Below are positions 21,870-34,996 of a DNA stretch of 64,000 nt, one piece after another. The position numbers and the translations under genes were made by a program. Numbering within the stretch: the first letter of the stretch is position 1; each line of letters starts with the position of its first letter. The notes under the pieces were generated by a model. It saw nothing but the letters and a program-made list of their open reading frames with translations, made no database searches and had not been told where the DNA came from. This stretch comes from Sapria himalayana (taxonomy: Eukaryota > Streptophyta > Magnoliopsida > Malpighiales > Rafflesiaceae), in assembly GCA_029783825.1 (NCBI GenBank), contig JAREIK010017820.1:1618501-1682500 (forward strand), given 5' to 3'.

Positions 21870-24800
21870 ATGATCTATGTTATATTCACATTTCTAAATA
21901 ATTTTTGAAGGTTATAACCTTCAAAAATGAGATAAAATTATAAAAATAAATTTTTTTATATTTCATTGTTTAAATAAATTTATAAACCACTAAATGCATA
22001 AACACTTAAATCACTAAAATCCTAAACCCAAAAACCCCTAAATGCTTAAACCTTTAAGTCGATATACCCCAAAACTCATATTTCCTAAACCCTAAATCAT
22101 AAACCTTAAAAATATAAGATTATAAAAAGAAGTAAAATTTAAATATATAAAATTATTATTTAGTAATATATTTTACTTTGATTTTAAATCATTTTAGGTT
22201 TTACAAATATATTTTAATTTATATATATCTTATTAATAATAGTTTATTAATTTATTTTTTCATTATTATTATAATATATATCAATAAATTTATTTTTTTT
22301 GAATTTAAATGATATATATATATATTAAGATTATTATAACTAAATATTGTATTCACATATGAAAAAAATTTAAAAATTATTATATTTTCAAAGGTTATAA
22401 ATCTTTGAAAATGAGAAAAAATCACAAAAATAATTTTTTTTGTTATTTCATTATTTAAATAAAACCTATAAACAACTAAATACCTAAATACTAAAATCTG
22501 TAAACTTCTAAATACCAAAATTGCTAAATACTTAAACCAATAAACCATTATACCCTAAATAAATAATAAAAAATCAATTGTTTATTTGTATTAAATATAA
22601 TTTTAATATTCATTTTAATTATTTATTAGTTATTTTTTATAAAAATATTAATTACAAAATAAATTATGAGTGAGTCAGATATAATTTAAATAATTTATTT
22701 TTCATCAAAAAAAAATATAAACTTATAAAAAGAAACAAAAATTTAAAACAGAAAATTATTATTTAGTAATATATTTTACTTTGATTTTGAATCATTTTAG
22801 GGTTTGCAATTATATTTTTAATTAATATATATCTTATTAATAATAGTTTATTAATTTATTTTTTGATCATTATTATAATATCTATCAATAAAATTGTTTA
22901 TATTGAATTTACATGATATATAATTTTTAAGATTAATAAAACTAAATATTATTTTCACATTTGAAAGAAATTTTAAAATTATTATATTTTCAAAGGTTAT
23001 AACCTTCAAAAATGAGCAAAAATCACAAAAATAAATTTTTTATTATTTCCTTGTTTAAATAAAACCTATAAACCACTAAATGCCTAAATGCTTAAATCTT
23101 TAAACTCTTAAACCACGAAACCCCTAAATACTTAAACCTTTAAACCGGTATACCATAAATAATAAATCATAATTCTCATTTTTATTTGTATTCATTATAA
23201 TTATAAATATTTTTTTAATTATTTATTAGTTTATTGTTATAGAAATATTAATTATAACATAAATTATGAGAGGTACAAATATAACTTTAATAATATATTT
23301 TTCATCAAAAAAAAATATAAGCTTATAAAAAAAAGCAAAATTTTGAAAATTAAAAATTATTTTTTAGTAATAATTTTTACATAGATTTTAAATCATTTTA
23401 GGTTTTAAAAATATATTTTAATAAATATCTATCTTATTAATAATATTTTATTAATTTAATTTTTTAAAATATTTATATTATCAATCAAATTTTTTTTTGT
23501 AATTTTATTATTAAAATAAAACATATAAACTACTAAATGCTTAAACTATTAAATATTCTTTGGACAAATGAGTCTATAAACCTTTATTAACCCACCCCCT
23601 CGAAAAATGAAAAACCAAAAATGTGAATACAATATTTAGTTTTAATAATCTTAATAATTATATATCATGTAAATTCATAATAAATAATTTTATTAATAGA
23701 TATAATAATAATGATTAAAAAATAAATTAATAAACTATTATTAATAAGATAGATATTAATTAAAATATAATTACAAAACCAAAAATGATTCAAAATTAAA
23801 GTAAAATATATTACTAAATATAAATTTTTGTTTTAAAATTTTTGTTTCTTTTTATATGCTTATATAGTTTTATGTTGAAAAAGAAATTATTTAAATTATA
23901 TTTGACTCGCTCATAATTTATTTTATAATTAATATTTCGATACAAATTAACTAATAAATAAGTAAAATGAATATTAAAATTATAATTAATACAAATAAAA
24001 ATTAGATTTATTATTTATTATTTATGGTAAAGTGGTTTAGTAGTTTAAGTATTTAGAAGTTTTGGGGTTTAAGAGTTTAGGGATTTAAGTGTTTAGGCAT
24101 TTAGTAGTTTATAGGTTTTATTTAAATAATAAAATAACAAAAAATTTATTTTTGTGATTTTTTCTCATTTTTGAATTTTATAATCTTTTAAAATATAATA
24201 GTTTTAAATTTTTTTCAAATGTGAATACAATAATTATTTATAATAATCTTAATAATTATATATCATATAAATTCATATAAATAATTTGTTTAATAGATAT
24301 AATAATAATGATCATAAAATAAATTAATAAACTATTATTAATAAGATAGATATTAATTAAAATAAATTTTCAAAACCTAAATAATTCAAAATCGAAGTAA
24401 AATAAATTACTAAATAATAATTTTAAATTTTAAATTTTTTTTATCTTTTTATTAGCTTAAATATTTTTTTGATGAAAAATACATTATTTAAATAATCTTT
24501 ATCGCACTCATAATTTATTTTGTAATTAATATTTCTATAAAAATAAACTAATAAATAATTAAAATGAATATTTTAATTTATAATAAATACAAATAAAACT
24601 GAGATTTAAATTTATTATTTAGGGTATACCTATTTAATGGTTTATGTATTTAGAAGATTTAGGGTTTAGGAGTTTAGTGATTAAAGTATTTATAAATACT
24701 TAAATCACTAAACTCCTAAAATGCCTAAATGCCTTGTTTATTATAATTTCAAAGGTTATAACCTTCAAAAATGAAAAAAAAATCACAAAAATAAATTTTT

Positions 24801-25130
24801 TGTTAATTCCTTGTTTAAATAAAATCTATAAACCAAAAAATGCCTAAATGCTTAAATCACTAAACTCTTATATCACAAAACCCCTAAATACTTAAACTTT
24901 TAAACCGATATATCCTAAATAATAAATCATAAATCTCATTTTTATTGGTATTCATTATAATTTTAAATATACATTTTAATTACTTATTAGTTTATTTTTA
25001 TAGAAATATTAATTACAAAATAAATTATAAAAGAGAGAAATCTAATTTAAATAATTGCAAAATCTATTAGATAATTTATTGATTATAATATCTATCATAA
25101 AATGATTCAAAATCAAAGTAAAATCTAAAC
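21870..25130. repeat. AT-rich repeat array with direct and inverted copies
   Basis: Several copies of a roughly 640-bp unit. Each has an aaaggttataacctt palindrome, a series of degenerate 8-mers (cctaaatg, cttaaacc, ccctaaat), an atttttcatcaaaaaaaaatata block, and a ttattaataatagtttattaat block. Copies at about 21,880, 22,340 and 22,980 are direct. Those at about 23,610-24,170 and 24,170-24,700 are inverted, and 24,680-25,130 is direct again. The 22,380-23,470 and 23,610-24,700 parts form a large imperfect inverted repeat. No coding frame is supported. Confidence 0.8.
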
Positions 25131-25970
25131 TCTGTTGATAATTATTGCAAAAACAATGTGAAATATATGAATGATTACGAAATGGATACCTGTGCCTCTT
25201 TAAATCCCCTCGAAAGTAAATCCAATCGACACTCAGTTGATAATTGTGATATTCGAGCTTCGGATACTAATACATAATCAAATAATAGAGAATTTAACAC
25301 TCATTTTGCTCAAAATACTCTCAACTGTATGTCCAACCTTCACTCTTTGGATTGTTACAAAAACAATGTAAATGCTATGCAAAATTCTGAAATAGAAACT
25401 ACCTCTCAAAATCCCCTCTACAGTAAGGTCGATCTACATTTTCTTGAAAATTGCAAAAACAACATGAATGCCTCTGAATTTGAAACATTTACCTCTTAGT
25501 TTCTAATTAATTTTGATGAATTTTCTGAAAATATTAGCATGAAAATCTTGAATATGAGTAAATTGAATAAGAATTATGGAATAAATGAAAAAAATATGCT
25601 TGAATCTAGAAATATGAGGGTATCTAAGGAGGAATGCTTGCACACCGTCTCTTCTCCTAACCATCTATAAGTTTTGGTCAGAAAAAAGTTCCGTGGAGTA
25701 AGTTGTTCTTGGGTAATAGAACCTTATAGAACACTACCAAATTATCATATTTGACCTCAAAGCATATTGGAAATGCATATTTTGAAAATGAAGATAGTTA
25801 ACACGGCAGTGAAATCTAGAAAAATTGCCTAGTCGCTTATTTTGTTATTAAAAATCATAGATTTGGCTTACTCAAGAAGTTTATTGATGAATAATGAAAG
25901 ATTAATGTTCAAATTATTCAACATCCTAGTGGATGGATTTCATTTAAATTCAAACTACTATGTAATTGGA

Positions 25971-26037
25971 AGACCTTTGCATATCTAGTCATCGGTAGAC
26001 CTTTGCATATCTAGTCATCGGTAGACCTTTGCATATC
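25971..26037. repeat. 26-bp tandem repeat in LINE ORF1
   Basis: A unit beginning agacctttgcatatctagtc is present twice in full and once in part. It is an expansion of the segment that encodes GRPLHIKPL in related ORF1 copies (43,020 region). Absent from the other LINE copies. Confidence 0.85.
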
Positions 26038-27778
26038 ATGCCACTCCCCGTGAGTTTCCACTATGGTTTAAAGAAAATGGCCAAAATTCTAATTTGAGTG
26101 AAGTTTCCAAACTTTCCCATACATCCAATTGGGATAAGTAAACAACTAGCTACATAGGGCAAGCCTTGCACATAAATAAACTAGCCTTCAATGCTTCAAG
26201 AATGACTTATGCTAGAGCGCTAGTAGAAGTTGATCTTAATATAGATTTGCCTAAACAAATCTTTCTTAACTTTCCAGATGGTTCAAAAATTTGCCACTGG
26301 GTAAGTTTTGAAATCTTCCTTTATTCTATATTTTTTGTTATTTATATGGGCATAAGATGGATAGCTGCTAAAAGAAACTTAAAGAACATGGTGCAAATGA
26401 GCTCTCCCTCCCAACTACCCCCCAAAAATGCTGGAGCAGATGAAATAGATGGCCTAGAGAATACAAAAGAACCAGCCACCCCAATAAAGCAGAACCCAAT
26501 TTCAAATACTGAAAGAGCAGTTGGAACAGATGGAGAAAATTCCACCACATAAGAAGTCCAATGGTCCCCTACTCAAAGATATCAAGGTCATATACAATGC
26601 TCCCCTAGTTCCCAACATGAACAAGAGGAATACCCAACTCTTTTAGAAGAGAAGAAAGATTAATTCACTTTGGTCAAAGCTAAAAAGAAAAGAGGGAAAC
26701 ACCAAAAGAAGGCCCCTCTTTAAACATGAGGAACTAAGGTAAGTCCAAAGATCCTCACCCCAGGGGGTTTTCCCCTAATGCTCATATCTAATAGTTTCAA
26801 TGGAATTCACAACTCCTTAAAAAATATGAAATGCCTAGGTTTTTTTATGCTATGGAGGTACAATAGATGTAGTATTAAAGGATGGATTAGGATGAGACAA
26901 TATTGCATCTTTGTACTGTTGAACTTGTTCAACTTAAAGATATTTTGGTGAGAGGTTGGGGCACCTTTGGGCTTAGATGTGTTGAGGTGCTACCTGTTTA
27001 TGTGGTGCTAGATGCCAATGGCATTCTCTTGTTGGCCAATATGTGTATTAATGATTTCTTGAAGGAATTATGGCATAAGGGCTACTTGATAAAGTTACAT
27101 AGCCCCTCGAGAAGGTATGTAGAGTGTCCTTTTTGGAAGAGAGTATGTCAAAATGTACTGACCTTCTAGTTGTATTTGATTGTAAATGCCAAAATATGTA
27201 AAAAAGAATCTTGTCTATATTTCATGGCATGGTAGAGAGAAGGGGATAGGTGTATGGGAAAGGACACTCTACTTACCTACTGGGATGAAGGTTGGAGTGT
27301 ATGATTGTATTCCAAGAAACTAATGGTTTCCCCAAATAGACCAAATCAAAAAAATAAATGAATTTATAACGGGTATGATAAGGATAATCAAAACTATAAG
27401 GATGTATCTAAATTATTTGAATGTGCATGCCGCATGGGGGCCTCTTGTTGGGGTGACATATGCATATGTAACAATGGGGTTGAGCTACCATGTAAAGATC
27501 ATATGTAAGGGAGTGAGCTCACTAGTATCATTGGGTCACAATTTTGGTAGAGCCTATATTATTGGGCCCCAACATTATTTCTTTACATATCATTGGGTCA
27601 CATTTAAGTGTGAGAGTTCACTGAATATAAGTAATCATGTGTGCTACATATATTATAAATTTAAATGGCGCCCACTAGTAATTAAAGACAGATGCAACAA
27701 GAATCCTTCTAAATAAGCCACTTCAAAATGAATGTTCTAGCAAAAAAAGAAACAAATATAAGATATATGAGTAATACC

Positions 27779-27940
27779 TAAAGGTGTCAAATAAGTCCGA
27801 GCTAGTTTTTCAAGGCCCAACTGGGCTAACATGCCGTGCCTTCTTGGGAGGGCAGGCTCTGCACGAGCCCACTGGCCAAATTTTGTTGGGTTCGGCCCAG
27901 TTCAGCATGATTTGGTTTGGGTCAAGTTCGTCAAAATTTT
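27779..27940. mobile_element. Left part of a small hAT element (unit 2)
   Basis: The left TIR taaaggtgtcaa begins at 27,779, followed by GC-rich hAT-like sequence. The right half and TIR are missing, exactly as at 514-672. The complete form is at 51,068-51,528 in unit 3. Confidence 0.75.
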
Positions 27941-29743
27941 AATCTATTTGATATCACAGATATGTATGAATTTGCATTGAAGCCTCTTCAATCATTATTG
28001 AATGTAAGGGTGGCACATGCTTGGGTGTTCGATTCTAAATGTAAAGATAAAATATTGTTTCCTTATGTATCATTTGAGATTATAAAGGATGGAAATGATA
28101 ACCAATTATATTTCTATGAATGTAATGGTGAAAAATTATATTCTTATGAATGTAAGGGTGACATATTGATTGTATTATTGATGTTAGTTTGTAAGGATGA
28201 CATTTAACTGTATTATTGATGTTAGTCTGTAAGATTGGCATATTGTTTCTGCATATAATTATGAGATAGAATTACCATATGAGTGAGGGTGGCATATTGT
28301 ATCTGCATGTAAATCTGGAACTGGCATATCTTGTTTTGAGTGAGGATCTCACATCAAAAATAACATTGCATCAATTAAATTGTACTGATGGAAGATGCAA
28401 TTAGCTTGACATATGTTATGGGTGCTACACTTATCATAAATATAATTGTGGTATAACATATGATATGAAAGATATAGAAGGGGTTATAGCAAATGATGAT
28501 ATCTGGATAGTACACCTATATGAAAATCAATAGCTGGAATATTAGGAGCTTTAACTGGCCATCAAAGTACAAAGAATTGGCTTGGCTTCTAAATGCCTCC
28601 AAATATATATATTTGCTATTATAGAAGCGAAGCTAAACCAGTAAAAGATAATACAACTAATGAAATCGAAATTTAAAAACTTTGATATCTTGATAATTTC
28701 TCCTCACCGGAAGGGTAGAATAATGCTGCTTTGGGATAGACTTACCACACAAACCAAATAGATATTCTTCTCTCCCCAATATATATACTTGAAGATCAAA
28801 GACATAGTTAAAAAATAGATTTTAGATTAACTATAGTCTATGGTCTACAAGGCTCTTCTGATTCCTCTCATTGGGCTATAATATAAGATTTTAATTCTCC
28901 TTTGTTGGGATTAGATTGGAATGGTGGTAGAGTAGTTTCAACCTATGAATATATAGATTTCATAAATTGTTGTTCCACCTTTAGTCTTGAGGACATCCCA
29001 CCCCTCGGGCTTTTTTTATACTTGGACTAATGGGAAAATGGCAAGCAAGACTGATATAGCAATGATAAATAAGGAATGGTTTAATCTCTCACTCTATACT
29101 CATGTAAAATTTCTTCCCCCGATAATCTTCTTTGATCATTACATAATATTGATAGCCATTGAAATAGGTCCACAAGATAGTTTCAAACTTTGTAAAATAT
29201 AGTTAACATGCACAGAATTTCCTTTGATATTGTTCAAGATATGGAAATAGATTCAGCATGGATCCATTATGTTCCAGGTGGTTTAAAAGCTCAAAATACT
29301 TATTGAACCAGTGAAAAAACTCAATGAGAAATAATTTGGTCATATTAGTGCAAGAGTGTCTCTAGCTAGAAATGACCTTTAAATTATTCAAAGTAAGATA
29401 CTGGAAATTCCCAATGTTACTATGAAAATTGAGAAAACTAAAGTAAGAGTTTAATTGAGAATGTTGGAGATGGTTGAATTGTCTTTTATAAAATAAAAAG
29501 AAAAATTCAAATATTTAAAACAAATTGACAAGTGCACTATGTTTTTTCATACCTTGGCAAGTGCTAGACTGCAAATGAATAAAATTGTATCTGTTATGAT
29601 GGAAAACAGAGAATACACTTTATCCTATGAAGAAATCTCTATTACTTTTCTTGGATATTATAAAAAATGATGGCAACTTCAGAAGATAGAGTTCCTTTAT
29701 GTGTACCAATTATTCATAGTCGGAGAATTTTGGGCATTTCAGA

Positions 29744-30809
29744 ACACATAGTAATTGAGATCATTCAAAATGATCATTCTACTGGTATAGCTTTCCATTG
29801 TTCTACACAAGGTACAAATTATTTCAAGCTGGTACTCTAGTACCACTTTGATGAGATAAAAACAAACAATTTGTAACTAGAATCTTATCCTCTTTTGTGA
29901 TCACTAAATAGGAAACATTTGAGTGGACAACAATAATTTACCCAAATTAATAAGTATATGAACACCAAAAAATTTTAGCATTAAAACTTTCTCTATGTGA
30001 GAAGTAATAACCATAGGACCCTTTGGCCACTAAACATCTCTACTGATATAATTAATGGGTTACAATTCTCTTTAGATAAATCTAGAGTTATACATCAATC
30101 ATTTCATAAGATAATAAATTTTAGTGAATACAATAAACTTTCATATAACAAATTGATATATCTCACCAATTAGAATTATAATTCCCTGGCACAAACATGA
30201 CTATTCTAAACTCCAACACCAAAATCTACTCTTCAGAATAAAGATCAATAAATCAATAACATGCTCACCAAAATTTAACTTAATCAGACCATGAAATCAT
30301 CTCAATCAAATATGATGATTAAGACTATCCATATAGAAAAACTAAACAAACCAAAGGCATTATTAGCAGACTAAAATGATGATCTGTAAATTCAAGTCAA
30401 ATCTCAACTATTAAAATTAAATACTAATGAGTCACAAATCTCTCCTTCAAATTAAAAGTTGATCAAAACACAAATGCAATGGGATCAGGCATTTGATGAA
30501 ATTTTCCAATGAAAAGAAAAACAAATTTTCTTTCTTCTTCTCTTTCTTTTTCTCTTTCAAAATCTAGTGGATCTCTCTCCTTTCACTCTCTACTTAGTGG
30601 CTGAATTCTTCACTCGTTGGTTGTAATTTCTACTCTATCACCTTTTCTATTAGAGGCTATCTCATACCCCAAGAGGAACAAAAAAAAAAAATAAAGAAAA
30701 AAATGGGTTTGTACACCTTTTTTTAATTTTTTTATAACAACCTACGGGTACGAGAGCTTATTTGTTGAGCTCATTTATAAGGCCCTCTACATAAGGAAAA
30801 ACCCCAACA
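29744..30809 (-). mobile_element. Copia 5' LTR, primer site and gag start (unit 2)
   Basis: The counterpart of 2,528-3,595, with the same fusion point to the LINE and the same LTR limits (about 29,852-30,809). The primer-site-like sequence lies at about 29,832-29,845 on the minus strand. No coding capacity. Confidence 0.75.
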
Positions 30810-31997
30810 CATGAAGTTAGATAGCTGCATTAATACAATGGTAAGAAACTTTTGTTTGCATTGAAAGATGATCAAAAGGATGAGAAGTGTGACCGAATAA
30901 TAGGAAAATTAGAAAAATGAAGAGGTGAATTATTTCAGAATTCTTTTAAAAACTATGAAGGTCATCATTGATGACAAAGTTGAAAAAGTTGTCATGTCAG
31001 ACCCAATCTTTGACTCACCATGTTGATTGGTCACCAATTACAGATGGATCGAAAATATGGAATGAATTATGATACATCATGCAATATGGGATAACAACAT
31101 TAGTTCTAATATGTAAATGAAAAAGACGATGACATCATGGAAGAGTTGTGAAAGAGAGTCAAATCTAATAAGTGTGTTAAGTTTATTAAAGATCAACTCA
31201 TGTTGTTGTTTGAGGCTTCATGACTTACCTCTGTGTTTAGGTTTGATGATCCCAGCATACTCACCACCAGGATTTAAAGATAGAGTTTGTTATGAAACCC
31301 TAAAATTTGTTATTAATCCCAAAATATAAATGCTCAAGGTTATCTCTTTATGTGGACACAATCACATTCATTACATAAATAAATCAACATTTATATCAAA
31401 AGCTTTTAAGTAATTCAAATATGTAGACTTATTTCATACAAATAATAATGAGAAACATTGATGAAATGATAGTTAACAACTTAAAAGATGCATTAGTAAA
31501 AAAGATGAAGTTATTAAGCAATATGGTCGATAATTCTCATCTACAATCTAAGGAATCTAGGGATCTCTCATTTATATTTTTGTGTTGATGTTAAGGCTAT
31601 TTTAATTATTTTAATTATATAATTATTTTAATGATGAATTAAAATAATAATCATATCTTTGTAAATTCTTTAGGTTAATTATCTTTTATTCATACATATC
31701 TAAATAATTATATACCCCAACACACCCTCATTAATAATTGAGAAAATATATTTTGGAGCCCTAAAAACATATTTATTTTTTGGTGCTCATATCAAAAATA
31801 TTAACCCGTAAATATTGACATTTGGGGGCCTCAATATTTGGAAATGCAACCCTTGCCAAATTAAAAAAAAAATTATGGGCAAATTTCAAAATTGAAAACT
31901 TTTTTGAGAAATTGAGAAATAAAAATCCTTATCTCGATAATGCACATTAGATGTGATCATTTTAACTATTTTAGAATTATCATTATTTTTAACAAGG
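30810..31997. other. Intergenic AT-rich DNA, no gene seen (unit 2)
   Basis: Mirrors 3,596-4,812. Bases 31,540-31,790 match the piece also found at 4,340-4,640 and 62,690-62,960. The 70-aa frame at 31,117-31,329 has no counterpart frame in unit 1, so I do not call it a gene. Confidence 0.6.
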
Positions 31998-33839
31998 GTA
32001 TCATAGAGTTTTGTATGGAAATAATGTGTTTTAAATAAAAAATCTAAATTATAATGCGTGTTTCAAAAATTTTACCAAATTAGTGCGTCTGAAAATAGTG
32101 TGGCAATGACAGTCATTCACAATGATGGCCATTGCCACGATGTGAATTAGAGGTCGGCGTTGTGAATTCCCGCTATTGAATTTTAAAAATATGCTAGGAT
32201 TGTCTAGCTTCCGATTCTCATGATTTTCCATCTCGCCCTTCTTCTCCACGTCTTCCTCAGTCATGTTATGAATCATCACGAGCGTGTAGCTGCTCGCCTT
32301 CTCGCCTTCTTTTTCTTTATTCCATATGGAGTCACGTAGCTTCAATGATGCATCATACATATCTAAACAATGCCGTATTCTTCTTCATTATCCAAAACAT
32401 CAGCATTATTAGTACTAATCAGAACTTCTCCACTTCTACAACTCCCGCTATACTTGTTCCTAGGAAATGGAGGAAGAGGCTTTAGCTCTGCTGACCCTAA
32501 TTTTCAAAAAAGATTCCGACTAAGTACCGATTGTAATCTTGATATTGATAGAATCAGAAGTTTCAACTTGTTATCTATTAAACATCGGACCTTGAGAGTT
32601 TCCTAAAGTACCCAAGTAAAGAAACTCAGAGCTAGTACTAGGTACCCCTAGCTGAGGAGCAAGTTTAGGAGGGCATGGAGATTCATCGCCACCACGACTT
32701 CTTGTAGGTCCAACAACACTGCGGGCATGATTTCTTTGCTCAGTAGGGTTCTTTCTTTGTGGGTTTTCAGATATGAAGCTTTTCTTTGTAACTTGGCCAT
32801 GCGAAGGAGGAGGGTTCGTGTGGGGAATAAGAATAGAGACGTTAGCGGGAAAGGTAGTTACAGTGGAGCAAAAAGTAGGAGGGGGAAAAGAAATAGAATG
32901 GAAAAAAAGGTTTATGAGGAGTGTCAGTACTGATCATTGAAAATGGCTGCTTTGGTTGTGATTGAGAAGATAGTACATGAGGTTCTGCATGAGGAAAGGT
33001 AGTGGTCCTGGCAGTGAGAGGGAATAATGGATGGTAGAAGAGACGAAGAGAGATGGAGAAGGTTGTCATGGACGACATTCTTCTATTTTTCTATAAACCA
33101 CCCAAACAAACACTACAGCAATACGTTTCTTCTCCCTCCCACTCACTCCTACTTCAACAACAAGAAAAATGTTCTGTCTGCGACAATCTCAAATTTAAAA
33201 ATGCACCAATGGCTGCTTGTTGATGACCGGCTTCCATGTTTTAACCCATCTTCATCTATAATCTCTTGATCGCTGAATACCAATTTGTTGTCGTCAGTTG
33301 CTTGTGTTCTGCGAGCTTTTCTTTCATGGAGTACATGAGAGAGAAAGAGAGATAGGGAGAGAGAAGATAAAGTGAGGGAGAGAGGGGCTGGGGGAGTCTA
33401 TTTGTAATAGGAGAAAGAACAAGCAAATTTCAGCATGGTGAAAGATTCGAGGGATACTAGCACTAGGAGGTCTACCACTTCCTTTGTGACTTTGTAAATA
33501 ATCAAAATGATGTTGTTAAGGTTGTTTAGATATGTATGATGCATCGTAGAAGCTGCGCAACTCCATATGGAATAAAGAAAAAGAAGGTGAGGAGGCGTGC
33601 AACAACACGCTCGCGATGATTCATGACATGATTGAGGAAGATGTTGAGAAGAAGGGTGCGTTGGAAAATCATGAGAATCGGAAGCTGGACAAAACTAGCA
33701 TATTTTTAAAATTCAATAGCCGACTATTGTCACGTTGTTTCCAGACACACTAGTTTGATAATATTTTTGAAACACGCATTATATTTTAGATTTTTTTTAT
33801 TTAAAACACATTATTTCCATACAAAACTCTGTATCATAC
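31998..33839. mobile_element. Non-autonomous long-TIR DNA transposon, MULE-like (unit 2)
   Basis: TIRs at about 31,998-32,370 and 33,521-33,839, inverse of each other and matching the unit 1 copy at 4,813-6,886. It is about 230 bp shorter, mainly because the GT microsatellite block (about 150 bp) and part of the 3' GA-rich region are missing. Open frames at 32,049-32,360, 32,370-32,606 and 32,842-33,078 are not conserved as reading frames in unit 1. Confidence 0.6.
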
Positions 33840-34513
33840 CTCAAAAGTATGAGGTTATATTCTTTGATCAATCGGTCTACTCTAATAACTTCTTCCATGT
33901 TTTGAGATGCTTGATTTTGACATCCAATCTTACATCATTTTTTAATCAATCAATGAAATTGCCTATAAGAAATCCTTCCAAAATTCCTTTAATTTGATGA
34001 GAAAGTTTTTTGATCAAATCTTGTTAGGCAACTATGAATTTGAATTTGAATCATAGAAGTGTGACTCAAACAAGGTATTGCAATTTGTAATGATATCTAC
34101 TTTTATCAATTAGATAATTTTCTAAAAACTCTTTAATAAAAATATATCATTAATAGATATCTAAAAGTGCATAGGTCATACAAGTAGTAAGGAGGACTTA
34201 CATCAAAATATTGATCATACATAGATTGTTTTAGTAGTTCGATTATTTAACAATGAGAACATTTTTTTAGTAAAATAGATATTTGGATTAAAAAATTTAA
34301 TATTACATTAGATAATACTTCTAATAATGCAATATCTAGTAGTATGTTCGTTAAAATAATTAGAGATTGAACATTAGATGAATGTATTAACATTAGGTAT
34401 GTGTGTTATATAATTACTGTTACAATATATGTAAGAATAAAAGTTATTTCCCAAATTTTAGAAAAATAAGAAATTCACTAAAATATATTAAAATTCCTAA
34501 CATACAATAAGAG

Positions 34514-34988
34514 TAGAAGTGTCAACCGGGGCGGGCTGGCCTGGCCGACAGGAGGATGACACGATTCGGCCATGCCTTGGCCGGCTCGGCATGCTAATTT
34601 CCCTTGCCCGGGCTCATGCCGTGCCCGACCAGGGCACCAATCATGACGTGTCGTGCCGAGGCCAATTAGCATCGTGTCGTGCCTGGCCGATTGGCATGGT
34701 ACCTCGGCACGAACCGAGAAACCAATTTTTTTTAAATTAGGGTCGATGCGGCGGTGTTACGACGCATGCCGAAACCCTAATTTTTTTTAAATTAGGGGTT
34801 CAGCCCGACTTGCCTGAACCCGGCGGATTCGTGCCGTGGGCTCATGCTAGGTTGACCCCTACAGAACTGTGTCAAGCCAGGCATGTCATGGTATAGTAAC
34901 AGTGCCGTGCATGGCCTGACACGAAAGCATGGCATGACCGACTAAAAATGGGCCGGGCCGGCCCGTCACGTCCTGTTTAACACCTCTA
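34514..34988. mobile_element. Small non-autonomous hAT element (unit 2)
   Basis: Left TIR tagaagtgtcaa at 34,514, right TIR ending cacctcta at 34,988 (ttaacacctcta), target duplication aataagag at 34,506-34,513 and 34,989-34,996. Same insertion as 7,418-7,897. Confidence 0.9.
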
Positions 34989-34996
34989 AATAAGAG

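Larger units (their letters stand above)
25130..29743 (+). mobile_element. Degenerate L1-type LINE (unit 2)
   Basis: The same LINE as in units 1 and 3. ORF1 remnants lie at about 25,130-26,735: a DUF4283-like part near 25,890-26,090, then 26,166-26,552, in which LDINLP- and FPDGSKI-like segments precede a decayed CCHC knuckle. The inter-ORF spacer is at about 26,740-28,500. Endonuclease begins at about 28,511 (MKIN SWNIR-like) and the FYTWTNGKM segment is at 28,987-29,202. Linker remnants continue to about 29,740, where it is fused to Copia sequence as in unit 1. Many stops and frameshifts; not functional. A 26-bp tandem repeat lies at 25,971-26,037. Confidence 0.85.

Noticed and set aside
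25971..26037. Three 26-bp repeats, first considered as a CRISPR-like array
   Set aside because: The repeats are directly adjacent with no spacers, lie inside a LINE ORF1, and the genome is a plant.
26903..27169. Plus-strand frame of 88 codons resembling a small gene
   Set aside because: Part of the LINE inter-ORF spacer; the matching unit 3 region (50,185-50,470) is broken in this frame.
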